A stretch of 64,000 bases of DNA from Bog-532 sp963720945 (GTDB lineage Bacteria > Actinomycetota > Actinomycetes > Streptosporangiales > Streptosporangiaceae), in the NCBI GenBank assembly GCA_963720945.1, contig CAVRHH010000029.1, positions 1,116,001-1,180,000 of the forward strand, given 5' to 3'. Shown here piece after piece: positions 42,912-51,410 of the stretch. A model generated the notes under the pieces. That model had not been told where the DNA came from and made no database searches. It saw nothing but the letters and a program-made list of their open reading frames with translations. Position 1 is the stretch's first letter. Each line of letters begins with the position of its first letter. The translations under genes were made by a program, and so were the position numbers.

Positions 42912-44279
42912 TCAGGCGAGCGCGGTGTCGTGCGCCGGGGGTATCGTCCCGCCGCCCGGCGCCGCACCGTTCCCAGCGGCCGTCCCGTTCCCGGCGGGGG
43001 CGGCCTCCCAGGCGGATGGCCGGGTCTCCCAGTTGGGCCGCAGCGGCATGCCGGACGTGCCGTCACTGGCCAGCTTCACGCCCAGGACCTGGTGCAGCTG
43101 GATCTGGTTCCGGTCGAAGCCGAGCCGTGATCCGGCCATGTACAGGCGCCACACCCGCGCCGTGCCCGGGCCGACCTCGGCGACGGCTTCCTTCCAGTGC
43201 GCATCCAGGTTCGCGCACCAGGCCGCCAGCGTCATCGCGTAATGCTCGCGGAGGTTCTCCTCGTGCCGGACCTCGAAGCCGGCCTCGTTCATCCGGGAGA
43301 CCAGGTGACCAGGCCCTTCGAGCTCACCGTCGGGGAAGACGTAGCGGTTGATGAAGCCGCTCTTGCGGGTGCCGGGCTCGTTGTTGTCCGGCCGGGTGAT
43401 GCAATGGTTGAGCAGGCGTCCTTCGGGCCTGAGCTTGCCGAGCAGGAACCCGAAATAGGCAGGGAGCTGCTGCACGCCGATGTGCTCGGTCAGCCCGATC
43501 GAGCTGACCGCGTCAAAGCCGGTCTCCGGGACGTCCCGGTAATCGAGGTGACGGACCTCGGCCAGCCGGGACAGGCCGGCCTTCTCGATCGCCTGCTGGG
43601 CCCAGGCCGCCTGCTGGGCCGAGAGCGTGACCCCGAGTGCCCGGACACCGTACTCGCGGGCCGCGTGCATGACCATGCCGCCCCAGCCGCAGCCGACGTC
43701 GAGCAGCCGCATGCCGCTGCGCAGGCCGATCTTTCGCGCGACCAGGTCGAACTTGTATTCCTGCGCCTCTTCGAGGGTGGCATCCTGGGTCGGGTAACAG
43801 GCACAGGTGTAGGCCATCGACGGGCCCAGCACCCATTCGTAGAACCGGTTGGACACGTCGTAGTGGTGTGAGATCGCGGTGGCGTCGCGGCTCTTGGAGT
43901 GCAGCCGGCCGGTGAGCCACCGGCGGCCGGGGTTCACCTCCTGCGGCGGCGGCGCCAGACGCGGGAGCAGGGTGCGGGGACCGCCCAGCTCACGGAGCAG
44001 CCGGAGCCGCTCGGACAGATCCAGGCTCATCGTCTGCGCCTTCGCCATCCGGGCCAGCGCGGTGTACATGTCCCCGTCTACGTCGAGGTGGCCGGACACG
44101 TAGGCGCGGGCCAGGCCGAGGGCGCCGGGGGCCTGCGCCAGGTAGGACACCGCGACCGGGGATCGCACCGTGATGCGCACCGGGGAATCCTCCGCCCCCG
44201 CGCGGCTACCGTCGTACGCGACGAACTCGACCGGGGCGTCGGGCCCCGCGATGGTCTCGAAAACTTGCGCCAGCGCCAT
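42912..44279 (-). CDS. tmsB: SAM-dependent fatty-acyl phospholipid methyltransferase (Cfa/TmsB type)
   Basis: A 455-residue cyclopropane-synthase-family enzyme. It has the N-terminal extension of the family and a SAM-binding core LLDVGCGWGGMVMHAAREYG. The YDVSNRFYEWVLGPSMAYTC and VSSIGLTEHIG segments carry bicarbonate- and lipid-site residues. With a FAD oxidoreductase encoded upstream it fits the TmsA/TmsB (BfaA/BfaB) pair, in which this enzyme adds a methylene at C10 of oleoyl-phospholipid and the oxidoreductase reduces it to a 10-methyl branch. That product, tuberculostearic acid, is common in actinomycetes. GGAAGCGAG precedes ATG 44279. A Gly/Ala/Pro-rich tail of about 35 residues is extra. 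Confidence 0.87.
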   Translation of the reverse strand: MALAQVFETIAGPDAPVEFVAYDGSRAGAEDSPVRITVRSPVAVSYLAQAPGALGLARAYVSGHLDVDGDMYTALARMAKAQTMSLDLSERLRLLRELGGPRTLLPRLAPPPQEVNPGRRWLTGRLHSKSRDATAISHHYDVSNRFYEWVLGPSMAYTCACYPTQDATLEEAQEYKFDLVARKIGLRSGMRLLDVGCGWGGMVMHAAREYGVRALGVTLSAQQAAWAQQAIEKAGLSRLAEVRHLDYRDVPETGFDAVSSIGLTEHIGVQQLPAYFGFLLGKLRPEGRLLNHCITRPDNNEPGTRKSGFINRYVFPDGELEGPGHLVSRMNEAGFEVRHEENLREHYAMTLAAWCANLDAHWKEAVAEVGPGTARVWRLYMAGSRLGFDRNQIQLHQVLGVKLASDGTSGMPLRPNWETRPSAWEAAPAGNGTAAGNGAAPGGGTIPPAHDTALA

Positions 44280-44401
44280 GCTTGTCTCGCTTCCGTCAAA
44301 TCTGGCCGTGGGGCGGGGGACAGTGGTGGGGCCTGCTGGGGTCCTGAGGCCGCGGGCTCGCCGGACTGGCGGCCCGGTAAGCCGATGGGGCGGCGGGCGG
44401 G

Positions 44402-45814
44402 TCAGCGTCCGCGGACGCACTTGTCGTACAGGCCCGGGAGCTGGCCGGAACTGTCGTATTCGCGCTTCAGCTTCGCGTGGGCCGCGCCGTTGTAGAGCCG
44501 ACTGAAGTCGTCCTCGGTGTAGAAGGCCGTGGAATACAGCGACTTGTGGCCGCCGAGAGCACCGACCTCGGCCTCGATCAGCCGGTTGTAGTAGCCGTCC
44601 GATCGGCCCGGCGGCAGCGGCACGGTCCCCCAGAACCCGAAGTTGACGTACACCTCGCCGGGCTTGAGCGGGTACAGCGGCCAATCGCGCTCGCCGCGCA
44701 GCCGCAGCGGGCACATCCAGACCGGGCTCATGCCCACCTGGGACGTGAAGAAGGAGAGGAAATCGGCGCCGCGCGCCACCGGGATCTCCACGTCCTGGAT
44801 CACCGCCTCCCGCGCGGGCCGGCCGCGGCGTTTGTCCAGCGCGCCGCTCAGGCCGAGCCGGCGGTCCAGCGCCACCAGCTTGCGGTATACGTCAGAGCGC
44901 CGGTAGCGCCTCGGCCACAGGGCCCGGATCAGGGGTTTCTGCACCCCGAAGGGCCGGGAGCACCAAAACCAGTCGGTGTCCCACCGCCACAGGTAGTCGC
45001 GGATGGTGAGGAAGTCCTCCTGCGGGCCGCGGAGGGAGGTGTAGTAAATGTCCCGGCCGGTGTAGTCGCTGCGCCAGGGGGCCACGTCGCTGAACGCCCC
45101 GACGGTCAGGTACAGCTCCTCCGGGCCGAACGCAACACCGTCGAGGAAGTCGGCGCGCTGGCCGCGGTAACTGCCCTCGGCCACGATCTCCGCGATGGCG
45201 GTCATGCAGGCGCCCGGCTCGCGGAACGGGAAGTGGCGCAGGTGAACGTACGGCCGGACCGGCTCCAGCTCGATGGTCAGGGACAGGGCGTAGCCGAGCG
45301 TGCCGTAGGAGTTGGGGAAGCCGGCGAACAGGGCACTGTGCTCGTTGCCCGGAGTGGCCGTCAGCACCCGCCCGTCACCGGTGAGGATCTCCATCTCCAG
45401 CACCGATTCGTGCGGCATGCCGTTGCGGAGCGCGGTGGACTCGATGCCGAGCCCGCTCACCGCGCCGCCCAGCGTGATCGTCTTGAGCTGCGGGACGACC
45501 AGCGGCATCAGGCCGTGCGGCAGCGTCGCGTCACACAGGTCCTCATACGTGGTCATGCCGCCGACGACGGCCACCCGTGCCTCGGGATCGACGGACAGGA
45601 CATGGCCGAAGGCGGACACGTCGAGTCCCGGCTGGTTCTCTGCGCCGCGGCCGCGCTGCGCGTCACGGAACCGGAACAGGTTGGATGTGCGCTTCGCGAG
45701 GCGTACGGGCGAGCCGGGTGGTATCGCCGCGTACGCCTGGCCCAGGCGGGCGACCGCGGCGCGATGCTCCGCCATGGCGGCGGGCGGTGCGGCCGTGCGG
45801 GCGACATCCGTCAT
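44402..45814 (-). CDS. tmsA: FAD-linked oxidoreductase of 10-methyl fatty acid synthesis (TmsA type)
   Basis: A 470-residue protein with a PCMH-type FAD-binding domain: VSAFGHVLSVDPEARVAVVGG, MTTYEDLCDATLPHG, LKTITLGGAVSGLGIES. The C-terminal half holds the family-specific GDWPLYPLKPGEVYVNFGFWG-like region. Gene order FAD oxidoreductase, then Cfa-like methyltransferase, matches tmsA-tmsB of Streptosporangiales and the Rv0449c/Rv0447c relatives. It would use NADPH to reduce 10-methylene to 10-methyl stearoyl chains in the membrane. Start ATG 45814 has GGAAGGAGAGG upstream. A 122-base gap separates it from tmsB. Confidence 0.87.
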   Translation of the reverse strand: MTDVARTAAPPAAMAEHRAAVARLGQAYAAIPPGSPVRLAKRTSNLFRFRDAQRGRGAENQPGLDVSAFGHVLSVDPEARVAVVGGMTTYEDLCDATLPHGLMPLVVPQLKTITLGGAVSGLGIESTALRNGMPHESVLEMEILTGDGRVLTATPGNEHSALFAGFPNSYGTLGYALSLTIELEPVRPYVHLRHFPFREPGACMTAIAEIVAEGSYRGQRADFLDGVAFGPEELYLTVGAFSDVAPWRSDYTGRDIYYTSLRGPQEDFLTIRDYLWRWDTDWFWCSRPFGVQKPLIRALWPRRYRRSDVYRKLVALDRRLGLSGALDKRRGRPAREAVIQDVEIPVARGADFLSFFTSQVGMSPVWMCPLRLRGERDWPLYPLKPGEVYVNFGFWGTVPLPPGRSDGYYNRLIEAEVGALGGHKSLYSTAFYTEDDFSRLYNGAAHAKLKREYDSSGQLPGLYDKCVRGR

Positions 45815-45926
45815 GCGCCTCTCCTTCCTCCGGCCCGGCCCAGGTCGCCGGGCCTATACCGGACAAACAGCTCACGCAGTTTATCCCGGAGTGCGGGCGC
45901 GCCCGCGACCACGGCTGGCGCGGCCG

Positions 45927-47069
45927 TCATCCGGGGTCATCCCCGCCGGCCTCGGGCTCCGTCCCCTCATCCGTGTCCGCGTAGCTGGCCGCGACCTCTT
46001 CGGGGGTCATCGGCAGCCGGGCCATGGACGGCGGGGCACCGGCGTCGATCGTGTCCCGCAGGAGCAGCGCCATGGAGTATCCGGGGTCGGCGTCGAGGGC
46101 ATGGCCCAGGGCCAGGTTGGCCAGCGCGCCGTTGCCGCACTGCCACGCGGTGAACGCGAGCAGCGAGGCGGGCGCGGGCAGGTAGCCCGGCTCGGCGCGG
46201 CGCACGACGTCGGTCCAGAGCCTGGTGTGGGCGTCCCGGTACCCGGGCTCCATCCGCGCCCACGCGTCGTCCCGGACGCGCAGGCGTGACAGGGACAGCG
46301 ACAGCCACGCGACCTGATCGTCGGTGGCGAACTTCCCGCCGTCCCGGTACGTGCGGAGGGCATCGGCCACCGCGCTGAGCCCCTCCAGTACCACCAGGCG
46401 GGTCCCCTCGCGCGGGCGGCCGGATCGGGCGGCGAGGTTATGCAGGTCCCGCTCGTGCGCTTCCGCGCGGCGGGTGGCCTGCCGCATGGATTCGCGGGTG
46501 ATGCCGCCGAGCGGTGAGATCGTGGCGGCCAGGGCGTCCCGGTCCGGCAGCACCGGGACGCCGGCCGCGGCCATGGCCGCGGCGGCCGGGTGGCGGGGGT
46601 TGAGGGGAACGCCACCGGGCGGGCAGCACGAGGGGTTGCGGCACAGGTAGGACCAGTAGCGGCCGTCCTCCACGCGCAGCACGTCGCGCAGTTCGAGGCG
46701 GGCCCGTCTCGCCTCATCCCGGATCCGGTCGGCGACCGGGGTAACCAGGCGGCCCGGGCCGTAGCCGATCACCACCGCCATGGCCTGCCGCTGGCTGGTC
46801 AGGACGCCAACCGCGTGCTCGGCGATGGCGCTCGCGGCGGCGGCGCCCGGGGGGTCGGGAAGGTCGAACCGGAGGGTCAGGTGGATGCGGCCGTGCGGCG
46901 GCCCGGCGCCCAGCACGATGAGGCTTCTGGACGGGACGAAGCCGAGCAGATGAGGGACGACGGCCAGGACCGCGGCCGGTGAGCCGACGCTGACGGCCTG
47001 GGGGCTCGGCGGAGTACTGGGACCGTGCGGGTGCGGGAGGTTACGGCCCGCGGGGAGGTTTGCGCTCAT
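45927..47069 (-). CDS. DUF4192-domain protein
   Basis: A 380-residue actinobacterial protein of unknown function. The domain begins at about residue 28 with SPAAVLAVVPHLLGFVPSRSLIVLG, its diagnostic start, and contains a conserved DGRYWSYLCRNPSCCPPGG with three cysteines, then PVADRIRDEARRARLE-like helices. The C-terminal third is a helical region (LPAPASLLAFTAWQCGNGA, LANLALGHALDADPGYS). The ATG at 47069 is taken as the start; the frame stays open upstream only because the 30-bp minisatellite contains no stop codons. Weak ribosome site. Confidence 0.85.
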   Translation of the reverse strand: MSANLPAGRNLPHPHGPSTPPSPQAVSVGSPAAVLAVVPHLLGFVPSRSLIVLGAGPPHGRIHLTLRFDLPDPPGAAAASAIAEHAVGVLTSQRQAMAVVIGYGPGRLVTPVADRIRDEARRARLELRDVLRVEDGRYWSYLCRNPSCCPPGGVPLNPRHPAAAAMAAAGVPVLPDRDALAATISPLGGITRESMRQATRRAEAHERDLHNLAARSGRPREGTRLVVLEGLSAVADALRTYRDGGKFATDDQVAWLSLSLSRLRVRDDAWARMEPGYRDAHTRLWTDVVRRAEPGYLPAPASLLAFTAWQCGNGALANLALGHALDADPGYSMALLLRDTIDAGAPPSMARLPMTPEEVAASYADTDEGTEPEAGGDDPG

Positions 47070-47200
47070 GGTGCCAGGCTCGGTGGCGGGGCGCGGGCGG
47101 GGCCATGGCGATGTGCGGGGCTGTGGAAAGAGAGGACGGACATGCACAGGATGGGAAAGGGTCTTGACGGGCGGGATCGGTTGTGCCAGGGAGCTGGCCG

Positions 47201-47430
47201 CGCGGGGAACCTCTGTCCGGGCGGGGGAACCGCGGGGAACCTCTGTCCGGGCGGGGGAACCGCGGGGAACCTCTGTCCGGGCGGGGGAACCGCGGGGAAC
47301 CTCTGTCCGGGCGGGCGAACCGCGGGGAACCTCTGTCCGGGCGGGCGAACCGCGGGGAACCTCTGTCCGGGCGGGCGAACCGCGGGGAACCTCTATCCCG
47401 GCGGGCGAACCGCGGGGAACCTCTGTCCGG
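47201..47430. repeat. 30-bp minisatellite, about 7.7 copies
   Basis: Seven full units starting at 47221 repeat every 30 bases (GCGGGSGAACCGCGGGGAAC followed by CTCTGTCCGG), preceded by a 20-base partial unit at 47201-47220. Copies are nearly identical; the sixth has CTCTATCCCG and a G/C switch at one position groups units 1-3 from 4-7. There are no spacers, so it is not a CRISPR. It lies between the DUF4192 start and the ribbon-helix-helix gene, so it could affect the DUF4192 promoter. All frames are open across it, giving spurious ORFs. Confidence 0.9.
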
Positions 47431-47452
47431 GCAGGGAACGAAGACCGGAGGC

Positions 47453-47839
47453 TCAGTTGTGCTCGGAGAACTGGCCGTCGAGGAACTTGGCGACCAGCCC
47501 GCGGATGACGGTCGCCATGGAGAATCCGTGCTCGGTGCACCAGTCGCGCAGCCGGGCGTGCTGGTCGGCGGGGAACCGGACCGGGACCATCTGCTGCGCT
47601 GCCCCGGGCTGGCGGGCCGACGCCGCTTTTGCCTCCTGGAAGATGCTCAGGACACCCGCACTGGCCGGCCCCGGCCCCCAGACGGCCGCCCCGGCCGGAC
47701 TGTAGTGACGGCCCCCGAGCCGCAGCAGCCAGGCGAACACCTGGTCCCGCTCATCGGGAGGCAGCTGGTTGACGGCCCGCACGAGCAGGGCCACGGCGTC
47801 GTCCTGCTGCGCCAGCGGCGGCGCTGATTTCTCGGTCAT
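47453..47839 (-). CDS. Ribbon-helix-helix-like hypothetical protein
   Basis: A 128-residue protein. The C-terminal 45 residues (MVPVRFPADQHARLRDWCTE, then FSMATVIRGLVAKFLDGQ) have the strand-helix-helix pattern of Arc/CopG DNA-binding proteins. The N-terminal half (VALLVRAVNQLPPDERDQVF, then AWLLRLGG) is helical and resembles a short oligomerisation segment. GGGAG lies six bases before ATG 47839. Two GATATC boxes 12 bases apart sit just upstream and may be its own operator. No toxin gene is adjacent, so it is probably a stand-alone regulator. Confidence 0.65.
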   Translation of the reverse strand: MTEKSAPPLAQQDDAVALLVRAVNQLPPDERDQVFAWLLRLGGRHYSPAGAAVWGPGPASAGVLSIFQEAKAASARQPGAAQQMVPVRFPADQHARLRDWCTEHGFSMATVIRGLVAKFLDGQFSEHN

Positions 47840-47866
47840 GAATGGCTCCCGGCGGTAGGCCCCCCC

Positions 47867-47891
47867 ATTATCCGATATCAATAGGGATATC
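47867..47891. promoter_or_regulatory. Paired GATATC boxes at the ribbon-helix-helix gene promoter
   Basis: GATATC occurs at 47874-47879 and 47886-47891, one turn apart. On the minus strand a GATAAT -10-like hexamer (47867-47872) directly follows them, then a G-run. The placement fits autorepression. Confidence 0.5.
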
Positions 47892-48083
47892 ACGGGATGG
47901 GACCGCCCGGGCCATCGCAGGCGTCCCGGCAGCGCCGCCCGATGCTGTGACCCAGCGCATCACGGCGCGCGGAGCGGGGCTGTGAACGGCGGAGCAGCGA
48001 TATCGCTGCGGCGCTGAGAGGGGCACGGCGAGCAGGCCAGGGGGCCCACGCTGAGCAGGCTGGCAGCGGCACGACGAGCAGGC

Positions 48084-49622
48084 TTAGAGGGCCACGCCGA
48101 GCAGGGCGTCCACCGCGTCCCGGACCAGGTGCCCGTCCGCCCGGTCGGCGGGCGCGCCGGACGGGTCGCCACCGGACGAGCCACCACCGGACGAGCCACC
48201 GGACGAGCCACCACCGGACGAGCCACCGGACGAGCCACCACCGGACGAGCCACCGGACGAGCCACCACCGGACGAGCCACCGGACGAGCCGCCACCGGAC
48301 GAGCCGCCACCGGACGAGCCGCCACCGGACGGGCCGCCGCCGGACGGGCCAGCGGACGAGCCGCCACCGGACGGGTCGCCGCCGGACGGGTCGCCGCCGG
48401 ACGGGCCAGCGGACGGGCCGGCCAGCGTGCGGGCCGCCCACTGGTCCACGATCGCGAGGGCGCCCGGCGCGTCCAGGTCATCAGCCAGCCGCTCGCGGAT
48501 ACCCGCCAGCACGGCCGGCGCGGTCCCGTGCGGAGCCAGCCCGTCCAGGGCCGCCGCGGCGGCGGACCGCCAGCGGGCCAGCCGGTCCCGCGCCGCCGCC
48601 AGGCCGGCGCCGGTCCATTCCCAGTCCTCGCGGTAATGGTGGGCCAGCAGGGCCAGCCGGATCGCCATCGGGTCCTCGCCGGCGCCGGTCAGCCGTGAGA
48701 CAAAGACCAGGTTGCCCAGGGACTTGGACATCTTCTCCCCGTCCAGGCCGACCATCCCCGCGTGCGCGTAGTTCCGCGCGAACAGGTGCCCGGGATGCCC
48801 GGCGAACGCCACCCGGGTGTGCGAGGCGCTCATCTCGTGGTGCGGGAACACCAGGTCGTAGCCGCCGGCCTGGATGTCGAAGGCGGGGCCGAGGTGGTCG
48901 GTGGCGATGGCCGCGCATTCGATGTGCCAGCCGGGGCGGCCGGGACCGAACCGCGACTCCCAGGACGGCTCGCCGGGCCGGGCCGCCCGCCACACGAGGA
49001 CGTCCAGCGGGTCCTTCTTGCCGGGCCGGTCCGGGTCGCCGCCGCGCTCGGCGGACAGCTCGAGCATCTGCGCCAGGCTCAGATCCGGCCCCGTTCCCGG
49101 ACCGGACAGCGCGCCGAACCCCGGGTCGGCCCCGCGGGCGAAGTAAATGTCGCCGTCCAGGTCGTACAGTGAGCCCCGGTCGGCGAGCCGTTCAGCGAAC
49201 CGCTCGATGACCGGGATCGCCTCCACGGCCCCGATCAGGCGGGCCGGGGGGATCAGCCGGAGGGCCACCATATCTCCGCGGAAGTGGCCGATCTCCCGCG
49301 CGGCCAGGTGCTGCCAGTCCTCACCGTCGCGCTGGGCCCGCTCCAGCAGGGGGTCGTCCACATCGGTGACGTTCTGGATGTAGGTGACCGGGCGCCCGGC
49401 GTCGAGCCAGGCCCGGACCAGAAGGTCCCACGCCGTGAACGTGGCCGCGTGCCCGATGTGGGTGGCGTCGTAGGGGGTGATGCCGCACGCGTACATCGTG
49501 GCGGGCCCGCGACCCGGGCCGCCGGCGGCGGGCCGTATCTCGCCGGTGGCCGTGTCCCGGAGCCGCGGCTCAGGTCCGTGTCCGGGCAGCTGGGGGATGC
49601 TCGGGCGACGCCAGGATTCCAT
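48084..49622 (-). CDS. mshC: Mycothiol ligase MshC with repeat-expanded C-terminal region
   Basis: L-cysteine:1D-myo-inositol 2-amino-2-deoxy-glucopyranoside ligase, the ATP-dependent step joining cysteine to GlcN-inositol in mycothiol synthesis. A cysteinyl-tRNA synthetase relative: MYACGITPYDATHIGHAATF holds the zinc Cys and HIGH motif, YIQNVTDVDDPLLERA and GWHIECAAIA follow, and EKMSKSLGN is the KMSKS motif. At 512 residues it is about 90 longer than usual. The excess is a Gly/Ser/Asp/Pro repeat (about residues 402-490, GGGSSGGS units) placed just before the terminal helix VRDAVDALLGVAL. The catalytic core is intact, so activity is expected. Confidence 0.93.
   Translation of the reverse strand: MESWRRPSIPQLPGHGPEPRLRDTATGEIRPAAGGPGRGPATMYACGITPYDATHIGHAATFTAWDLLVRAWLDAGRPVTYIQNVTDVDDPLLERAQRDGEDWQHLAAREIGHFRGDMVALRLIPPARLIGAVEAIPVIERFAERLADRGSLYDLDGDIYFARGADPGFGALSGPGTGPDLSLAQMLELSAERGGDPDRPGKKDPLDVLVWRAARPGEPSWESRFGPGRPGWHIECAAIATDHLGPAFDIQAGGYDLVFPHHEMSASHTRVAFAGHPGHLFARNYAHAGMVGLDGEKMSKSLGNLVFVSRLTGAGEDPMAIRLALLAHHYREDWEWTGAGLAAARDRLARWRSAAAAALDGLAPHGTAPAVLAGIRERLADDLDAPGALAIVDQWAARTLAGPSAGPSGGDPSGGDPSGGGSSAGPSGGGPSGGGSSGGGSSGGGSSGGSSGGGSSGGSSGGGSSGGSSGGGSSGGSSGGGSSGGDPSGAPADRADGHLVRDAVDALLGVAL
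48161..48420 (-). repeat. In-frame GGGSSGGSS-coding repeat in mshC
   Basis: Tandem copies of CCACCACCGGACGAGCCA-type units (18-27 bp mix of CCACCGGACGAG and CCACCACCGGACGAG) encode Gly/Ser runs, grading into GGDPSGG copies toward the 5' side of the gene. The near-identity of copies indicates recent slippage. Confidence 0.85.
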
Positions 49623-49740
49623 CCTCCCAGGCTATCTTGCCTCGCCACAGCGCTGTCTGACGCGGGCGGGGGAAGGGCCCCAGAGCCGGGAGCGGGAGAA
49701 GAGGCCGGGGAGGGGACCGGGCCGGACGGGGAGCGGGCGG

Positions 49741-51342
49741 TCAGGGAGAGAGGGTTTCGGCCAGGTGAGGCGGGGGGCCGGTGGTGACGTGCGGCGGCAC
49801 CGGGCTGGCGGCCGGCGTGGCGGCGGCCTGCTCGAAGGCGTAGGCGAGCGCGATCAGCCGGGACTCGCTCCAGCGGGGGCCCATGAACGAGATGCCGACC
49901 GGCAGGCCCCAGACGTAACCGAACGGCACCGACACCGCGGGATACCCGCCGACGGCGGCTGGGCCGGAGGTATGGAACACGTCGTGGTCGCCGAGCACGT
50001 AGTCGGTCAGCCAGGCCGGGCTGGCGGTCAGCGCCACGATCGCGTCCAGCCGGTGGGTGACCAGCGGGGTCTCCACCGCGACCCGGGCGAGCCGGGCCGC
50101 GTCGGCCCGCAGCGCCAGGTAGCCGGGATCGGTGCGGCCGCCGGCCGCTTCGGCCTGCTCGAACACCTCCTGGCCGAAGCGCGCGAGCACCAGGTCCGCG
50201 TTGCGCTGGTTGAAGCCGATCAGCTCGGCGAGGCTGCGCGGCGGGTTGCCCGGCAGCGTGGCCAGGTAGGCGCCGATGCTGTGCCGGAACTCGTGCAGCA
50301 GCGCGGCGCCTTCCGGCTGCCCGATCTTGTCCGCGCCAGGCAGCTCCACCGGGTCGATGACGGCCGCGCCGCGCTCGCGGAGCCGTGCGGCCGCGCTGTC
50401 CAGCACGGCGGCGGTCGTCGCCCCGGCGGCCGCCGAGCCATCGCGCCACACCCCGATCCGGGCCCCGCGGAGCGCCCCGGGATCACAGCATCCGGCATAG
50501 CCGGCCCCGGCTCCAGTCCGTTCGGTATCCGGGCGGGAACTGGCGCAGGCGGGATCTTCGGGGTCGGCGGCGGCCAGCACGGACAGCAGCGCCGCCGCGT
50601 CCGCCACCGAGCGCGCCATCGGGCCCGCGGTGTCCTGGGCCGGCGAGATCGGCACAATGCCGGTCCGGCTGATCAGGCCGAGCGTGGGCTTGATACCCAC
50701 GACGCCGCACGCGCTGGCCGGGCAGACGATCGAGCCGTCGGTTTCGGTGCCCACGGCGACCGGGGCCAGGCCCGCCGCGACGCCGGCCGCGGACCCGGAA
50801 CTGGAGCCGGACGGGTTGCGCTGCAGCGCGTGCGGGTTGGCGGTCTGGCCGCCCAGCGTGGACCAGCCGCTGGTGCTGTGCGTGGACCGGAAGTTCGCCC
50901 ACTCCGACAGGTTGGCCTTGCCGATGATCACGGCTCCGGCCTCGCGCAGGCGGCGCACCAGGAACGCGTCGGGGCCGCGGGCGCCCAGCAGGGCGGGCGA
51001 GCCGGCCGTGGTCGGCATCCCGGCTACCTGGATGTTGTCCTTGACCAGGACGGGAATGCCCTCCAGCGGGCCGCGGGGGGTGCCCCCGGCGCGGGCGGCG
51101 TCGCTGGCCCGGGCCTCCGCCGCCGCGTCCGGGTTCACCGTGATCACGGCGTGCAGCGCCGGGTTCAGCCGGTGAATCCGCTCCAGGTAGAAGGTGGTGA
51201 TGCCGGCCGAGGTCAGGGTGCCCGCGGACAGCGCGCGCTGCAGGCCGCCGACGGACGCGCCGGATGCCCCACCGACTGACGCGCCGCCGGGAGCGGGTGC
51301 CGCGCTGGAAGGGGTTCCGGGCTCGGCGGGGGACTCCGGCAT
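49741..51342 (-). CDS. Amidase-signature-family hydrolase
   Basis: A 533-residue amidase signature enzyme. The Ser-cisSer-Lys triad is present: Lys in IPVLVKDNIQVAG (about residue 96), the cis-Ser and nucleophile in NPSGSSSGSAAGVAAGL, and the GTETDGSIVCPAS segment follows. Family members hydrolyse small amides; GatA is excluded because gatB and gatC are absent and the C-terminal part differs, being like peptide-amide or secreted-type amidases. The first 35 residues are Pro/Gly/Ala-rich without a clear signal peptide. The ATG at 51342 lacks a good ribosome site. Downstream is a 118-base gap to mshC on the same strand. Confidence 0.88.
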   Translation of the reverse strand: MPESPAEPGTPSSAAPAPGGASVGGASGASVGGLQRALSAGTLTSAGITTFYLERIHRLNPALHAVITVNPDAAAEARASDAARAGGTPRGPLEGIPVLVKDNIQVAGMPTTAGSPALLGARGPDAFLVRRLREAGAVIIGKANLSEWANFRSTHSTSGWSTLGGQTANPHALQRNPSGSSSGSAAGVAAGLAPVAVGTETDGSIVCPASACGVVGIKPTLGLISRTGIVPISPAQDTAGPMARSVADAAALLSVLAAADPEDPACASSRPDTERTGAGAGYAGCCDPGALRGARIGVWRDGSAAAGATTAAVLDSAAARLRERGAAVIDPVELPGADKIGQPEGAALLHEFRHSIGAYLATLPGNPPRSLAELIGFNQRNADLVLARFGQEVFEQAEAAGGRTDPGYLALRADAARLARVAVETPLVTHRLDAIVALTASPAWLTDYVLGDHDVFHTSGPAAVGGYPAVSVPFGYVWGLPVGISFMGPRWSESRLIALAYAFEQAAATPAASPVPPHVTTGPPPHLAETLSP

Positions 51343-51410
51343 GCCGGCAGGATAACGGGATCACGGTGTTCCGGTCACTGGATGCGGCCGAGCCGCAATG
51401 TCCGGTGTGC

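Noticed and set aside
47201..47430. CRISPR array
   Set aside because: The 30-bp units are directly adjacent with no unique spacers, and no cas genes are present.
47070..47540. N-terminal extension of the DUF4192 protein through the repeats
   Set aside because: The frame is open only because the repeat has no stops, and it continues into the antisense of the ribbon-helix-helix gene. Kept as a remote possibility in the repeat finding.
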